Assembly: GCA_945947575.1 (NCBI GenBank) | Contig: CAMEYM010000003.1 | Location: forward strand, 57,445 to 121,444 | Origin: Rhizobium sp. Q54 | GTDB taxonomy: Bacteria > Pseudomonadota > Alphaproteobacteria > UBA2966 > CAIVPW01 | Length of the DNA: 64,000 nucleotides | Direction: 5' to 3' | Shown here: piece after piece, positions 47,633-57,503 of the stretch | How positions within the stretch are numbered: the first letter of the stretch is position 1 | How the letters are laid out: each line of letters starts with the position of its first letter | Made by a program: the position numbers and the translations under genes | Notes under the pieces: model-generated | Told to the model about the DNA's origin: nothing | What the model saw: the letters and a program-made list of their open reading frames with translations, nothing else | Databases searched by the model: none

Positions 47633-50600
47633 ATGGCTTCCGTAGCACCCATCTCGCAGCAGATCTGGGACATGAAATACCGGCTGCGCGGGCCGGATGG
47701 CTTTCCCGTCGATCAGACCATCGACGACACCTGGCGGCGCGTGGCGCGGGCGCTCGCCGAGCCGGAGAAGGACCCGGCGGCGGCCGAGCAGACCTTCTAC
47801 GAGGCGATGGCGGATTTCCGCTTCCTGCCGGCGGGCCGCATCATTGCGGGCGCCGGCTCAGGCCGCGACGTCACGCTCTTCAATTGCTTCGTCATGGGCA
47901 CGATCGCCGACGACATGGCCGGGATCTTCCAGGCCCTGAAGGAAGCCGCGCTGACGATGCAGCAAGGCGGCGGCATCGGCTACGACTTCTCCACGATCCG
48001 GCCGAAGGGCGCCCCCGTCAAGGGTGTCGGCGCCGACGCGTCGGGCCCGCTCTCCTTCATGAACGTGTGGGACGCCATGTGCCGCACCATCATGTCGGCC
48101 GGCTACCGCCGGGGCGCCATGATGGCGACGCTGCGCTGCGACCACCCGGACATCGAGGCGTTCATCGACGCCAAGCGCGAGCCGGGCCAGCTGCGGATGT
48201 TCAACCTGTCGGTGCTGGTCAGCGACGCGTTCATGACCGCGGTCAAGAACGACGCGCCGTGGGAGCTGACCTTCAACGGCACGAACTACAACACCGTGCA
48301 GGCGCGTGACCTGTGGCAGAAGATCATGCGCGCCACCTACGCCTACGCCGAGCCCGGCGTCATCTTCATCGACCGCATCAACGGCCTCAACAACCTCGCC
48401 TACGCCGAGACCATCGCCGCGACCAATCCGTGCGTCACCGCCGACACGTGGATCCAGACCGCGGATGGTCCGCGCACCGTGCGTGATCTCGTGGGCCAGC
48501 GGTTCCGCGCCATCGTAGACGGCGTGCCCCACGACTCCGACGGGCGCGGGTTCTTTGCGACCGGGCGCAAGCCGGTCTTCGAGTTGCGCACCGCGGAAGG
48601 TCAACGCCTTCGTCTCACCGGCGATCATCCGGTGCAGCGTGTGGTCAGCGAAACACGTTACCGTCGCGAGACCGAATGGACCAAGGCCTCCGACCTGCGG
48701 CCGGGCGACACCGTCGTGCTGCACGACCATGGCGGCGAGCACACGTGGGGCGGCCCCGGCACGCAGTCCGAGGGCTACCTGCTCGGCCTGCTGATCGGCG
48801 ACGGCACGCTCAAGAGCGACAAAGCGGTCCTCAGCGCGTGGCCCGGCGCAGCAGTGGTGAATGGGAGCAGCACCCACCCCGGCGCCTACGGTCTGATGGC
48901 CGCCGCCGAGGCGGCGGCGCGCAGCCTGCCCCACCGTTCGGACTTCCAAGGCTGGATGGAAGTGCCGGGTCGCGGCGAGTACCGCCTGGCGACCGCCGCG
49001 GTGAAAGCGCTTGCCGGCGCGTTCGGCTTGGCGCCCGGCCGCAAGACCGTGACGCCGGAGATCGAACGCGGCTCCACCGCCTTCCAAGCAGGCGTGTTGC
49101 GCGGCCTCTTCGATTCCGACGGCAGCGTGCAAGGCACCCAGGCCAAGGGCCTCAGCTTGCGCCTTGCCCAAAGCGACCTCGGTCTGTTGGAAGCGGCGCA
49201 GCGCATGCTGCTGCGCTTCGGCATCGTCAGCCGCATCTATGCCAATCGCCGCGACGCGGGTGTGAGCCGCCTGCCCGACGGACGTGGCGGCACGGCCGAA
49301 TATCCGGTGCGCGCCCAGCACGAGCTCATCGTCGCCAGTGCCGGCCTCTCCCGTTTCGCCGAGCGCATCGGCTTGGCTGACGGCGACAAGGCGGCGCGCC
49401 TAAGGACCGGCCTCGCCGCCTATCGCCGCGCCCTGAACCGCCAATCGTTCGGCGCCGTCGTCGAATCGCTGATCCCCGTCGCGGATGAGGAAGTCTTCGA
49501 TGTCAGTGTTCCTGGCATCAACGCCTTCGATGCCAACGGCTTCTACGTGCACAATTGCGGCGAGCAGCCGCTGCCGCCCTACGGCGCGTGCCTGCTGGGT
49601 TCGATCAACCTCGCCAAGATGGTCGAGCGCCCATTCACGGAGGACGCCGCGCTGGATGAGGTGGCGCTGGCGCGCATCACCAAGACCGCGGTGCGCATGC
49701 TCGACAACGCCATCGACGTGTCGCGCTATCCGCTGCCCGAGCAGGAGCACGAGGCCAAGGCCAAGCGCCGCATCGGCCTTGGGCTGACCGGCCTCGCCGA
49801 CGCGCTCATCCTGGTCGGCGTGCGCTACGACTCCGAGCGTGGCCGCGCCCTCGCTTCGCAGTGGATGGGCTCGATCTCGCGCCATGCCTATCTCGCCAGC
49901 ACCGAGCTTGCCGCCGAGAAGGGCACGTTCCCGCTGTTCGATCGCGACAAGTACCTGGCCGGCGAGCACGTCGCCTCGCTCGACCCGGACGTGCGCGCCG
50001 CCATCAAGAAGCATGGGATCCGCAACGCGCTGCTCACGTCGGTGGCGCCGACCGGCACCATCTCGCTGCTCGCCGACAACGTCTCATCAGGCCTGGAGCC
50101 GGTGTTCAGCTTCTCCTACGAGCGCAGCGTGCTGATGCCCGACGGCGGCCGCCGTCAGGAAGAGGTCACCGACTACGCCTACCGCCTGTTCCGCTTGACG
50201 CGCGGCGAGACGACGCCGCTGCCCAAGGCGTTCATGTCGGCCGAGGCGCTGATCCCGTCGGATCACGTCAAGATGCAGGCCGCCATCCAGGCCCACGTCG
50301 ATTCGGCGGTGTCCAAGACCATCAACGTCGCCACCGACACGTCGTTCGAGGCGTTCCAGAGCGTCTACCTGCAGGCCTACGAGTCGGGCTGCAAGGGCTG
50401 CACGACCTTCCGTCCCAACGAGATCACCGGCTCGGTGCTGTCGGTGCCCGGCAAGGACAAGAAGAAGCCCGCCAAGATGGAGCCCGAGCTGCCGCTCGAG
50501 GCCCCCAAGGCGCGGCCCAAGGACGAGCTGGAGGCCGGCTCAGTCATCTACATGACTCGGCCGCTCGATCGTCCCAGCGCGCTGCCCGGCAACACCTACA

Positions 50601-51088
50601 AGGTGAGCTGGCCGGAGCACGACCACGCCTTCTACATCACCATCAACGACATCGTGCAGGACGGGCGCCGGCGTCCGTTCGAGGTGTTCATCAACTCGAA
50701 GAACCTCGAGCACTACGCCTGGACCGTCGCGCTGACCCGCATGATCTCGGCGGTCTTCCGCCGCGGCGGCGATGTCTCCTTCGTCGCCGACGAGCTCAAG
50801 GCGGTGTTCGATCCGCGCGGCGGCCAATGGGTCGGCGGCCACTACGTGCCGTCGCTGCTCGCCGCCATCGGCGAGGTCATCGAGAAGCACCTCATCGACA
50901 TCGGCTTCACCCATTCGGCCAAGGACGATGACCTCGACGCCGCCGTCGCGCCGCTGCGCCTCGCCGCGGGCGCCGAGGGCGAGACCTCGTCGAAGATGCG
51001 CTCGTGCCCCAAATGCAGCATGCCATCCCTGATCCGCCAGGAAGGGTGCGATACGTGCACCAGCTGTGGCTATTCCAAATGCAGCTGA
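47633..51088 (+). CDS. nrdJ: Adenosylcobalamin-dependent ribonucleotide reductase (class II) with intein
   Basis: A 1151-residue precursor; removal of a 375-residue intein gives a 776-residue reductase that makes deoxyribonucleotides with coenzyme B12, independent of oxygen. The host protein has LTMQQGGGIGYDFSTIRPKG, the active-site segment NPCGEQPLPPYGACLLGSIN (reconstituted after splicing), APTGTISLLADNVSSGLEP, and a C-terminal domain ending in two CxxC pairs (SCPKCSMPSL, CDTCTSCGYSKC) that reduces the active site. The ATG MASVAPISQQIWDMKYRL is 88 bases past the insertion sequence's right duplication. The cofactor can be adenosylated by the PduO-type enzyme encoded at 28.6 kb. Confidence 0.95.
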   Translation: MASVAPISQQIWDMKYRLRGPDGFPVDQTIDDTWRRVARALAEPEKDPAAAEQTFYEAMADFRFLPAGRIIAGAGSGRDVTLFNCFVMGTIADDMAGIFQALKEAALTMQQGGGIGYDFSTIRPKGAPVKGVGADASGPLSFMNVWDAMCRTIMSAGYRRGAMMATLRCDHPDIEAFIDAKREPGQLRMFNLSVLVSDAFMTAVKNDAPWELTFNGTNYNTVQARDLWQKIMRATYAYAEPGVIFIDRINGLNNLAYAETIAATNPCVTADTWIQTADGPRTVRDLVGQRFRAIVDGVPHDSDGRGFFATGRKPVFELRTAEGQRLRLTGDHPVQRVVSETRYRRETEWTKASDLRPGDTVVLHDHGGEHTWGGPGTQSEGYLLGLLIGDGTLKSDKAVLSAWPGAAVVNGSSTHPGAYGLMAAAEAAARSLPHRSDFQGWMEVPGRGEYRLATAAVKALAGAFGLAPGRKTVTPEIERGSTAFQAGVLRGLFDSDGSVQGTQAKGLSLRLAQSDLGLLEAAQRMLLRFGIVSRIYANRRDAGVSRLPDGRGGTAEYPVRAQHELIVASAGLSRFAERIGLADGDKAARLRTGLAAYRRALNRQSFGAVVESLIPVADEEVFDVSVPGINAFDANGFYVHNCGEQPLPPYGACLLGSINLAKMVERPFTEDAALDEVALARITKTAVRMLDNAIDVSRYPLPEQEHEAKAKRRIGLGLTGLADALILVGVRYDSERGRALASQWMGSISRHAYLASTELAAEKGTFPLFDRDKYLAGEHVASLDPDVRAAIKKHGIRNALLTSVAPTGTISLLADNVSSGLEPVFSFSYERSVLMPDGGRRQEEVTDYAYRLFRLTRGETTPLPKAFMSAEALIPSDHVKMQAAIQAHVDSAVSKTINVATDTSFEAFQSVYLQAYESGCKGCTTFRPNEITGSVLSVPGKDKKKPAKMEPELPLEAPKARPKDELEAGSVIYMTRPLDRPSALPGNTYKVSWPEHDHAFYITINDIVQDGRRRPFEVFINSKNLEHYAWTVALTRMISAVFRRGGDVSFVADELKAVFDPRGGQWVGGHYVPSLLAAIGEVIEKHLIDIGFTHSAKDDDLDAAVAPLRLAAGAEGETSSKMRSCPKCSMPSLIRQEGCDTCTSCGYSKCS
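48431..49555 (+). other. LAGLIDADG homing-endonuclease intein inside NrdJ
   Basis: The in-frame intervening protein of 375 residues (precursor residues 267-641) starts at CVTADTWIQTADGPRTVRDL and ends at FYVHN before the extein Cys. The N-terminal splice block has Cys1; the B block is LRLTGDHPVQRV (Thr and His); two dodecapeptide motifs, GYLLGLLIGDGTL and LRGLFDSDGSVQG, mark a homing endonuclease; the C-terminal blocks are FDVSVPGINAFDANGFYVHN with the penultimate His and last Asn. The flanks ATNP and CGEQPLPPYG join into the conserved reductase active-site motif. All splicing residues are present. Confidence 0.95.
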
Positions 51089-51091
51089 TCG

Positions 51092-52138
51092 ATGCGACCG
51101 GTGCGCCTCGTAACTCTCGTCGCCATCGCAGTCGCGGTGATGGTCGGCGGCGCCGTCGTGCCGCTGTGGTACGGCGCTGCCCGCACCCTCGAAGCGGGCA
51201 TCCGCGCCTGGGCTGAGTCTCCGCGCGACGGCGTCGCCATCGAGGTCGGCCGCGTCGCCGTCTCCGGCTTTCCCTTCTCCCTCGACGCGGTCGTCTCCTC
51301 CTTCGCCATCGCCAACGCCGACATCGGCGTGCGCTACTACGCCGAACACGTGCGCGTCTCGCGCGGCATCACGGATGACGCAACCAGGTTCGAAGTCGTC
51401 GGCCCGCAACAGGTGACTCTGGCCAGCGGCGCCTCCTTCAACCTCGACGCCGACCGCTTCGACGGCACCGTGAGTCACCGTGCCGGCGGCCGCGTCGCGG
51501 GCTTCACGCTGCAGGCCGCCGGCTTGCGCGCGCGCGTCATGGGCGTGCCGCTCGCCGAGCTGCAGCGCCTGTCGCTGCAGGTCGTGGTTCCCGAGACTGC
51601 CGGCGCCATCCCGAGCGGCACCGAGGCGGCCCTGCGCATCGACACCATGACCATCCCCGGCCAGCGCCGCGGGCCGTTCGGCGACACCCTGGCGAGCCTG
51701 GTCGCCAACCTCGAGTTCGATGGCGCCATCGATTCCCTCTCGGTCGCCCGCGCGCTGCCCGCCTGGAGCCAAGCCGGCGGCCGCCTCTACGTCTCCGACA
51801 CCAGCCTGATCTGGGGCACCCTCGACGCCGGCCGCATCGGCGGCGCCGTGCGCCTCGACGCGATGTTCCGCCCCAGCGGCCGCCTCGACGTCACCTTCCG
51901 CGATCCCGCCCTGACCTTCGAGGCCCTGGCTGCCGCCGGCTGGGTCGGCGCGCCGACGCGCGTCGAGCTTCTCAACGGCATCACCTACGACCCCAATCGC
52001 GTCCTGGTGAAGCCGTACCGGGTGTCGCTGCTGGACGGCCGCATGCTGTTGGACGACATTGACCAGGACAACACCGCGCCCATCCCGCTTTGGCGCGTGC
52101 CGGCGCTGTTGTCGCGCCGCGCGAGCGAGGTCCGCTGA
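51092..52138 (+). CDS. DUF2125 family exported protein, copy 1
   Basis: A 348-residue protein with an N-terminal hydrophobic signal-anchor (LVTLVAIAVAVMVGGAVVPL) and a large exported beta-rich domain. DUF2125 features are VGRVAVSGFPFSLDAVVSSF near residue 52, the YAEHVRVSRGI segment, and GRLYVSDTSLIWGTLDAGRI around residue 230. The family is almost confined to Alphaproteobacteria and has no assigned function; the fold resembles lipid-transfer or AsmA-like beta modules. It ends one base into the second copy (TGATG). Confidence 0.88.
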   Translation: MRPVRLVTLVAIAVAVMVGGAVVPLWYGAARTLEAGIRAWAESPRDGVAIEVGRVAVSGFPFSLDAVVSSFAIANADIGVRYYAEHVRVSRGITDDATRFEVVGPQQVTLASGASFNLDADRFDGTVSHRAGGRVAGFTLQAAGLRARVMGVPLAELQRLSLQVVVPETAGAIPSGTEAALRIDTMTIPGQRRGPFGDTLASLVANLEFDGAIDSLSVARALPAWSQAGGRLYVSDTSLIWGTLDAGRIGGAVRLDAMFRPSGRLDVTFRDPALTFEALAAAGWVGAPTRVELLNGITYDPNRVLVKPYRVSLLDGRMLLDDIDQDNTAPIPLWRVPALLSRRASEVR

Positions 52139-53178
52139 TGCGCCGTCCGTTGGTTCGCGTCGTCCTGGGGCTGGTGGTTCTCGCCGCACTCGCGGGCGCC
52201 GGCTACACCGCTTTCTGGTACATGGCCGCCGGCCGGATGCGCGACACTATTGCCACGTGGGGCGCGGGCAATCCCGACGTGCAGGTGCGCGTCGGCGACG
52301 TCGCCGTGAGCGGCTTCCCCGATCGTCTGATCGCCACCGTCGGTGGCGTCGAAGTCACGCGCACGCAAGGTGCGCTGCCGTGGACCTACCGCGCCGCGTC
52401 CGTGCGCGTCAGCCGTCCCCTGCGCGGCGACACCACCGTCGTCAGCGTCAGCGGTCCGCAGACCCTCACCTACACCGCCGGCGGGCAGCCACAGACCGCG
52501 CGCGCCCTCGCCGACCTGTTGGCGGTCGAGCTGCGCACCGACGAAGACGGCGCGTTCGCCGGATTCAGCCTCAGTCTCGCTGGCCTCAAGGTGGAGCGGC
52601 CGGTGGCGCAACCGCTCACCGTGCGCCGCCTGAACTTCAGCATGGGCGTCGGCGCCGGCATTCCGGGCGTCATCAACGACCGCTCGCGCTTCTCGATGCG
52701 CGTCGAGAACCTGACCTTGCCCGAGCATCGCCGCGGCCCGCTCGGCGACACCATCGAGCAGCTGACCTTCAACGCCATCTGGACGCAGCCGCTGGCGAGC
52801 TTCGATCTGCCGGTGTCGCTGGCGCGCTGGCGCGACGCCAACGGCTACGTCACCTTCACCGAGGTCGCCCTCAAGTGGGGCACCCTCGACATGACCAATC
52901 TCGGCACGGGCGTGTTGAAGCTCGACAAGGAGTTGCGCCCGACCGGCGGCATGAACGCCGGTCTCGTCGGCTACGAGCTCACCGTGGACGCCTTCCATGC
53001 AGCGCGCCGCCTGAGCGACGAAGCACGCGCCGCGGTGCAGGCGGCCATGACCTTCCTCGGCCAGCGCCGGGTCGGCCAGGGCGGCCGTCTCGGCCTGCCC
53101 CTCGACATCACCGACGGCAAGATCTCCGTAGGACCCGCGACGCTAGGCGAAGTGTCGCCCATCCTGCCGGGGCTCTAG
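52138..53178 (+). CDS. DUF2125 family exported protein, copy 2
   Basis: A 346-residue paralogue with the same plan: signal-anchor (LVRVVLGLVVLAALAGAGYT), VRVGDVAVSGFPDRLIATVG, YRAASVRVSRPL, RRGPLGDTIEQLTF (matching RRGPFGDTLASLVA in copy 1) and ANGYVTFTEVALKWGTLDM. Whole-length similarity shows a tandem duplication, and the one-base overlap implies joint translation. Possibly the two form a heteromeric envelope structure. The last four bases overlap the convergent prephenate dehydrogenase gene. Confidence 0.88.
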   Translation: MRRPLVRVVLGLVVLAALAGAGYTAFWYMAAGRMRDTIATWGAGNPDVQVRVGDVAVSGFPDRLIATVGGVEVTRTQGALPWTYRAASVRVSRPLRGDTTVVSVSGPQTLTYTAGGQPQTARALADLLAVELRTDEDGAFAGFSLSLAGLKVERPVAQPLTVRRLNFSMGVGAGIPGVINDRSRFSMRVENLTLPEHRRGPLGDTIEQLTFNAIWTQPLASFDLPVSLARWRDANGYVTFTEVALKWGTLDMTNLGTGVLKLDKELRPTGGMNAGLVGYELTVDAFHAARRLSDEARAAVQAAMTFLGQRRVGQGGRLGLPLDITDGKISVGPATLGEVSPILPGL

Positions 53179-54152
53179 TCGCCGGGCTTCGCCTGGGGCG
53201 GTCCCGCCTGCCCGGAGTCGATGATCTCGCGGCGGATGCGCCGCGTGCGGGTGAACAGGTCGCGCAAGGTCTCGCCATCGCCCCAGCGGATGGCGCGCTG
53301 CAGGCGGGCGAGGTCTTCGTTGAAGCGCGACAGCATCTCCAGCACCGCCTCGCGGTTGGCCAGGAAGATGTCGCGCCACATGACCGGGTCGGAGGCCGCG
53401 ATGCGCGTGAAGTCGCGGAAGCCACCGGCCGAGTACTTGATGACCTCCGACTCGGTCACCGCTTCCAGGTCCGCGGCGGTGCCGACGATGTTGAAGGCAA
53501 TGAGGTGCGGCAGATGCGACGTGACCGCCAGCACGAGATCATGGTGCTTCGCATCCATCATCTCGACCTTCGATCCCGCCGCGCGCCACATGGACGCGAC
53601 CATGTCGATGGCGCCCTGGTCCGTGCCTGCCGCCGGCGTCAGGATGCACCAGCGTCCGTCGAACAGCTCGGCAAAGCCCGCCTCGGGGCCCGAGTGCTCG
53701 GTGCCCGCCACCGGGTGCGCCGGCACGAGGTGCACGCCTTCCGGCAGGAACGGCGTGCAATCGCGGATGACGCACAGCTTGGCCGAGCCGACGTCGCTGA
53801 TGATGGTGCCCTTGCTCAGCACCGGTGCGATCGCCGCCATGATGTCGGCATATGCGCCGAGCGGTGTGCAGATCACGACGAGGTCCGCGCCCGCCGCCGC
53901 CGCCGCCGGGTCCGCGGTGACGGCGTCGGCGATTCCGAGCTCCATGACCTTGGCGCGCGTCGCCTCGGTGCGGGCACAGGCGACGATGCGCTCCGCCATG
54001 CCGTCGCGGCGCAGCACCCGCGCCAGCGACGAGCCGATGAGCCCGATGCCGATCAGCGCAACCTGCGCGAAGCGCGGCCGCTGGGTCGTGCCGTCGTGCG
54101 AATGCACGCCTCGCGGCGTGACGGCGCGCTCGCCGCGCGACGCGCTGTTCAT
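53175..54152 (-). CDS. tyrC: Prephenate/arogenate dehydrogenase
   Basis: A 325-residue NAD(P)-dependent dehydrogenase that oxidatively decarboxylates prephenate or arogenate toward tyrosine. The dinucleotide motif is VALIGIGLIGSSLARVLRRD; the substrate region is PAHPVAGTEHSGPEAGFAEL with the catalytic His, followed by the helical dimerisation part (TSHLPHLIAFNIVGTAADLE). An N-terminal tail of 25 residues precedes it. The start overlaps the end of hisC (ATGA), the typical alphaproteobacterial arrangement; whether prephenate or arogenate is used cannot be told. Confidence 0.93.
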   Translation of the reverse strand: MNSASRGERAVTPRGVHSHDGTTQRPRFAQVALIGIGLIGSSLARVLRRDGMAERIVACARTEATRAKVMELGIADAVTADPAAAAAGADLVVICTPLGAYADIMAAIAPVLSKGTIISDVGSAKLCVIRDCTPFLPEGVHLVPAHPVAGTEHSGPEAGFAELFDGRWCILTPAAGTDQGAIDMVASMWRAAGSKVEMMDAKHHDLVLAVTSHLPHLIAFNIVGTAADLEAVTESEVIKYSAGGFRDFTRIAASDPVMWRDIFLANREAVLEMLSRFNEDLARLQRAIRWGDGETLRDLFTRTRRIRREIIDSGQAGPPQAKPGD

Positions 54153-55279
54153 TTCCCGAGGAAGTCCTTGAGGCCGGCGATCAACGCATTGAGCTCGTCC
54201 TCGCGCCCGACGGTAATGCGCAGGCAGTCGCCAAGTCCATACGCCGTCATCTCGCGCACCAGCACCCCGCGTGCGGTCAGGTGCGCGTTGGCGGCATTGG
54301 CCTGGGCCGCGCCGCCGGGGAAGCGCGTCAGCACGAAATTGGCGACGCTCGGCACCGGCTCGAGACCGAGCGCCGCAAGCTCCTTCTCCAGCCACGGCCG
54401 CCATTTGCCATTGTGGGCGCGCACCGCCGCGAAGAACTCGCGATCCTCGAGCCCGGCCACGCCGGCGCGCTGCGCCGGCAGGGTCACGTTGAAGGGCGCG
54501 CGCAGGCGGTTCAGCACCTCGGCGATGGCCGGCGGGCAATACGCCCAGCCCAGCCGCACGCCGGCGAGACCGAACGCCTTCGAGAAGGTGCGCGTCATGA
54601 CCGTGTTGTTGGTCGCGCGCACCATGGCGATGCCGGGCTCGTAGTCATGCGCCTCGACGAACTCGGCGTACGCCGCATCGAGCACCAGCAGCACATCGGC
54701 GGGCAGCTTGCGTCGCAAGCGCTCCACATCGGCCTGCGGGATGTACGTGCCGGTCGAATTCGGATTGGCGACGAACACGACCCGGGTGCGCGAATTGACC
54801 TTCGCCAGCATCGCATCCACATCGACCCGGCACTTGATCTCGGACGAGCGCACCGGCGTGGCGCCGACGGCCTGCGCGACCATTGGGTACACGACGAAGC
54901 CATGCTCGCTGTACAGCACCTCATCGCCGGGACCGGCGTAGCCCTGCACCAACAGGTGCAGCAGTTCGTCCGAGCCGTCGCCGCACACCAGCCGGTCGGC
55001 TTCGACGCCGTGGAACGCACCGATGGCGGCGCGCAGCGCCGTGGCGGCGCTGTCGGGGTAGCGGTGCAGGTCGGCGGCCGCGTCGCGCAAGGCGGCCATT
55101 GCCTTCTGGCTGGCGCCCAGCGCGCACTCGTTGGACGAGAGCTTGATCGGCTTGGCGCCGCCGGGCGCGGCCGAGCGGCCGGCCACGTAGGGTGGAATGT
55201 TCAGGACACCGGGGCGAGGCCGCGGAGCCAATTCGGGAGCGGCCGGACGCGCCGGCTCGCCGCGCAATGCGTTTGCCAT
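54149..55279 (-). CDS. hisC: Histidinol-phosphate/aromatic aminotransferase
   Basis: A 376-residue class I PLP aminotransferase of the HisC type. PLP Lys is in TRTFSKAFGLAGVRLGWAYC; other motifs are KLSSNECALGAS, CGDGSDELLHLLVQGY, VFVANPNSTGTYI and the C-terminal LRITVGREDELNAL. In this class the gene sits between chorismate mutase and the prephenate dehydrogenase, suggesting it serves tyrosine and phenylalanine as well as histidine. A Pro/Arg-rich N-terminus precedes the domain. Confidence 0.92.
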   Translation of the reverse strand: MANALRGEPARPAAPELAPRPRPGVLNIPPYVAGRSAAPGGAKPIKLSSNECALGASQKAMAALRDAAADLHRYPDSAATALRAAIGAFHGVEADRLVCGDGSDELLHLLVQGYAGPGDEVLYSEHGFVVYPMVAQAVGATPVRSSEIKCRVDVDAMLAKVNSRTRVVFVANPNSTGTYIPQADVERLRRKLPADVLLVLDAAYAEFVEAHDYEPGIAMVRATNNTVMTRTFSKAFGLAGVRLGWAYCPPAIAEVLNRLRAPFNVTLPAQRAGVAGLEDREFFAAVRAHNGKWRPWLEKELAALGLEPVPSVANFVLTRFPGGAAQANAANAHLTARGVLVREMTAYGLGDCLRITVGREDELNALIAGLKDFLGK

Positions 55280-55288
55280 GGCGAGGGT

Positions 55289-56149
55289 CTAGCCTACGCG
55301 CAGCGGTATCGGGTAGCCACCGAGCACGACCGCCCGCTCGACCCCGGCATCGCCGGCCAGGGCCTGGTCGATGCGGCGGTCGCCGCGGCGGGCGTGGCCC
55401 TCGACCTCGACCAGGTCCAGCCACTCGGAGAACTTGCCGCGCGGCGGGATGCGCGACAGCACCTTGGCCTCCAGGCCGGCGGTACGGAAGGCGCTCACCA
55501 GGCGGGCGCGGCTGATCTCATTCTTGCTGCCGAGCGCCAGCAGGCTGCGGTCGGCGCTGGTCGCCTCGTGCTCCATGGGCGCCACCACGAAGGCCTCGAG
55601 GACGTCGTTGCCACCGCGCTCGGCGACGAACGGCAGGCGGGCCACGATGTGGGGGGAATCGGTGCCATTGGCCATGAGTTGCGGCCACCACGGCGCCGGC
55701 TCGTCCTCCTCGGGCAGGGGCAGGATGCCGACGGTGGCGCCCCGCGCCGTGATGGCGTCGATGACCACGGCCGCCGAGGCGTGCAGGTTGATGGGCGTAC
55801 CGGCGCCGAAATGACTGCGCGCCAGGTCCCAATAGCTGGCGGACTTGCGGGGGGCGAAGAGCGCCACCTCGGCGGGTCCCTGCATGCGGGTGAAGGCCGA
55901 GATGATCTCGCGCCACAGGCGGGCCAACACCAAAGGGGGCAGCGGCCCATCGCTGGACTCGCAGCGCCGGCGCAGGATCTCAGCCTCGCGGCCCGGGCGC
56001 ATCAGGGCCGAGGAAGTGCCAAGCCGCCGCTTCTCCTCGGCGATGCGCATGACGACGCCGGCCCGCTGCAGCAGCAGGCGGTGCAAGCCGTCGTCAATTT
56101 CGTCGATGTCGCGCCGCAGGTCGGCGAGAGAGGAGGTGTTCTCGTTCAT
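55289..56149 (-). CDS. Chorismate mutase with C-terminal extension
   Basis: A 286-residue protein. The N-terminal 90 residues are an AroQ chorismate mutase: [36 protein letters not shown], and [15 protein letters not shown], with active-site Arg and Lys residues. The remaining 190 residues ([20 protein letters not shown] onward, [19 protein letters not shown]) have a periplasmic-binding-like appearance related to prephenate dehydratase but without the complete TRF motif, so dehydratase activity is doubtful. First gene of the aromatic operon, divergent from metX. Confidence 0.88.
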   Translation of the reverse strand: MNENTSSLADLRRDIDEIDDGLHRLLLQRAGVVMRIAEEKRRLGTSSALMRPGREAEILRRRCESSDGPLPPLVLARLWREIISAFTRMQGPAEVALFAPRKSASYWDLARSHFGAGTPINLHASAAVVIDAITARGATVGILPLPEEDEPAPWWPQLMANGTDSPHIVARLPFVAERGGNDVLEAFVVAPMEHEATSADRSLLALGSKNEISRARLVSAFRTAGLEAKVLSRIPPRGKFSEWLDLVEVEGHARRGDRRIDQALAGDAGVERAVVLGGYPIPLRVG

Positions 56150-56318
56150 GCCAGAAGTGCCCTGTCCGCCCAGGCGCGGCAGGGACTATAGGCGAACCCC
56201 AACCCACACAAAAGCGCAGGTAGGTGACGCGGGGCGGCGCCGGCCCCACAAGGTGCTTGCATTAACTTTGCGTCGGAGCGTCTATGCTCGCCGCAGAAAA
56301 AAGGGTCATTCAGCGGGA

Positions 56319-57503
56319 ATGTTGCAACAGTCGCGCGCGTCGGGAGGCTTGGGAGTGCCGAGCCAAGGACACACCGTGGAGCTCGGCAGCGACGTCCCGC
56401 TCAAGCTCGACTGCGGCGTCAAGCTCGGCCCGTTCACCGTCGCCTATCAGACCTATGGGCGCCTGAACGAGCAGAAGTCGAACGCGGTCCTGGTCTGCCA
56501 TGCCCTGTCCGGCGATCAATACGTCGCCAGCACCCACCCCCTCACCGGCAAGCCCGGCTGGTGGCACATCCTGGTGGGGCCGGGGCGGCCGCTCGACCCC
56601 GATCGCTTCTTTATCATCTGCGCCAATGTGCTCGGCGGCTGCATGGGCACCACCGGCCCCGCCTCGGTCAACCCGGAGACCGGCAAGCCCTACGGCCTGA
56701 CCTTCCCCGTGATCACCATCGCCGACATGGTGCGGGCCCAGGCGATGCTGCTGGACCACCTCGGCATCCCGGACCTGTTCTGCGTCATCGGCGGCTCGAT
56801 GGGCGGCATGCAAGCCCTGCAGTGGGCCGCGATGTACCCCGAGCGCGTCTACACGGCGATCCCGATCGCTTGCGCCGCGCGCCATTCCGCCCAGAACATC
56901 GCGTTCCACGAGGTCGGCCGCCAGGCGATCATGGCCGACCCCGAGTGGCGTGCCGGTGAGTATTCGCTGCACAGCACGACGCCGCGCGCCGGCCTCGCCG
57001 TGGCGCGCATGGCCGCGCACATCACGTACCTCTCGGAAGCCGCCCTGCGCCGCAAGTTCGGCCGCAAGCTGCAGAACCGCAGTGCGTTCACGTACGGCTT
57101 CGACGCCGACTTCGAGGTCGAGAGCTACCTGCGCCACCAGGGCATCACCTTCGTCGAGCGCTTCGACGCCAACTCGTACCTCTACATCACGCGGGCGATG
57201 GACTACTTCGACATGTCCGCCGACCACGGCGCGCTTGCCAACGTGTTCGCCAACACCAAGGTGCGCTTCTGTCTGGTGTCGTTCACCAGCGACTGGCTGT
57301 TCACCACCTGGGAGATGCGCGAGATCGTTCACGCGCTCAACGCGGTGGCCGCCGACGTTAGCTTTGTCGAGATCGAGACCGACAAGGGCCACGACGCGTT
57401 CCTGCTTGACGAGCCCGAGCTGCACGCAACCCTGTCCGGATTCGTCAATGCCGCCGCCGACCGCCGCGGCGTCGCGCCGGCGCCGCGCGAGGCGTCCGTA
57501 TGA
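56319..57503 (+). CDS. metX: Homoserine O-acetyltransferase
   Basis: A 394-residue alpha/beta hydrolase-fold enzyme that acylates homoserine at the start of methionine synthesis. The nucleophile Ser is in [20 protein letters not shown], the Asp in [10 protein letters not shown] and the His in [13 protein letters not shown]. Other family segments are [11 protein letters not shown] and [17 protein letters not shown]. Acetyl or succinyl preference cannot be read with certainty, though the family name reflects the acetyl form. metW overlaps its end by ATGA. Confidence 0.95.
   Translation: MLQQSRASGGLGVPSQGHTVELGSDVPLKLDCGVKLGPFTVAYQTYGRLNEQKSNAVLVCHALSGDQYVASTHPLTGKPGWWHILVGPGRPLDPDRFFIICANVLGGCMGTTGPASVNPETGKPYGLTFPVITIADMVRAQAMLLDHLGIPDLFCVIGGSMGGMQALQWAAMYPERVYTAIPIACAARHSAQNIAFHEVGRQAIMADPEWRAGEYSLHSTTPRAGLAVARMAAHITYLSEAALRRKFGRKLQNRSAFTYGFDADFEVESYLRHQGITFVERFDANSYLYITRAMDYFDMSADHGALANVFANTKVRFCLVSFTSDWLFTTWEMREIVHALNAVAADVSFVEIETDKGHDAFLLDEPELHATLSGFVNAAADRRGVAPAPREASV

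Noticed and set aside
56160..56318. Possible SAM-II riboswitch upstream of metX
   Set aside because: A TTGCATTAAC and a GAAAAAAGG stretch recall parts of the motif, but the required TGATTT and ATAAA elements and pseudoknot pairing are not there.
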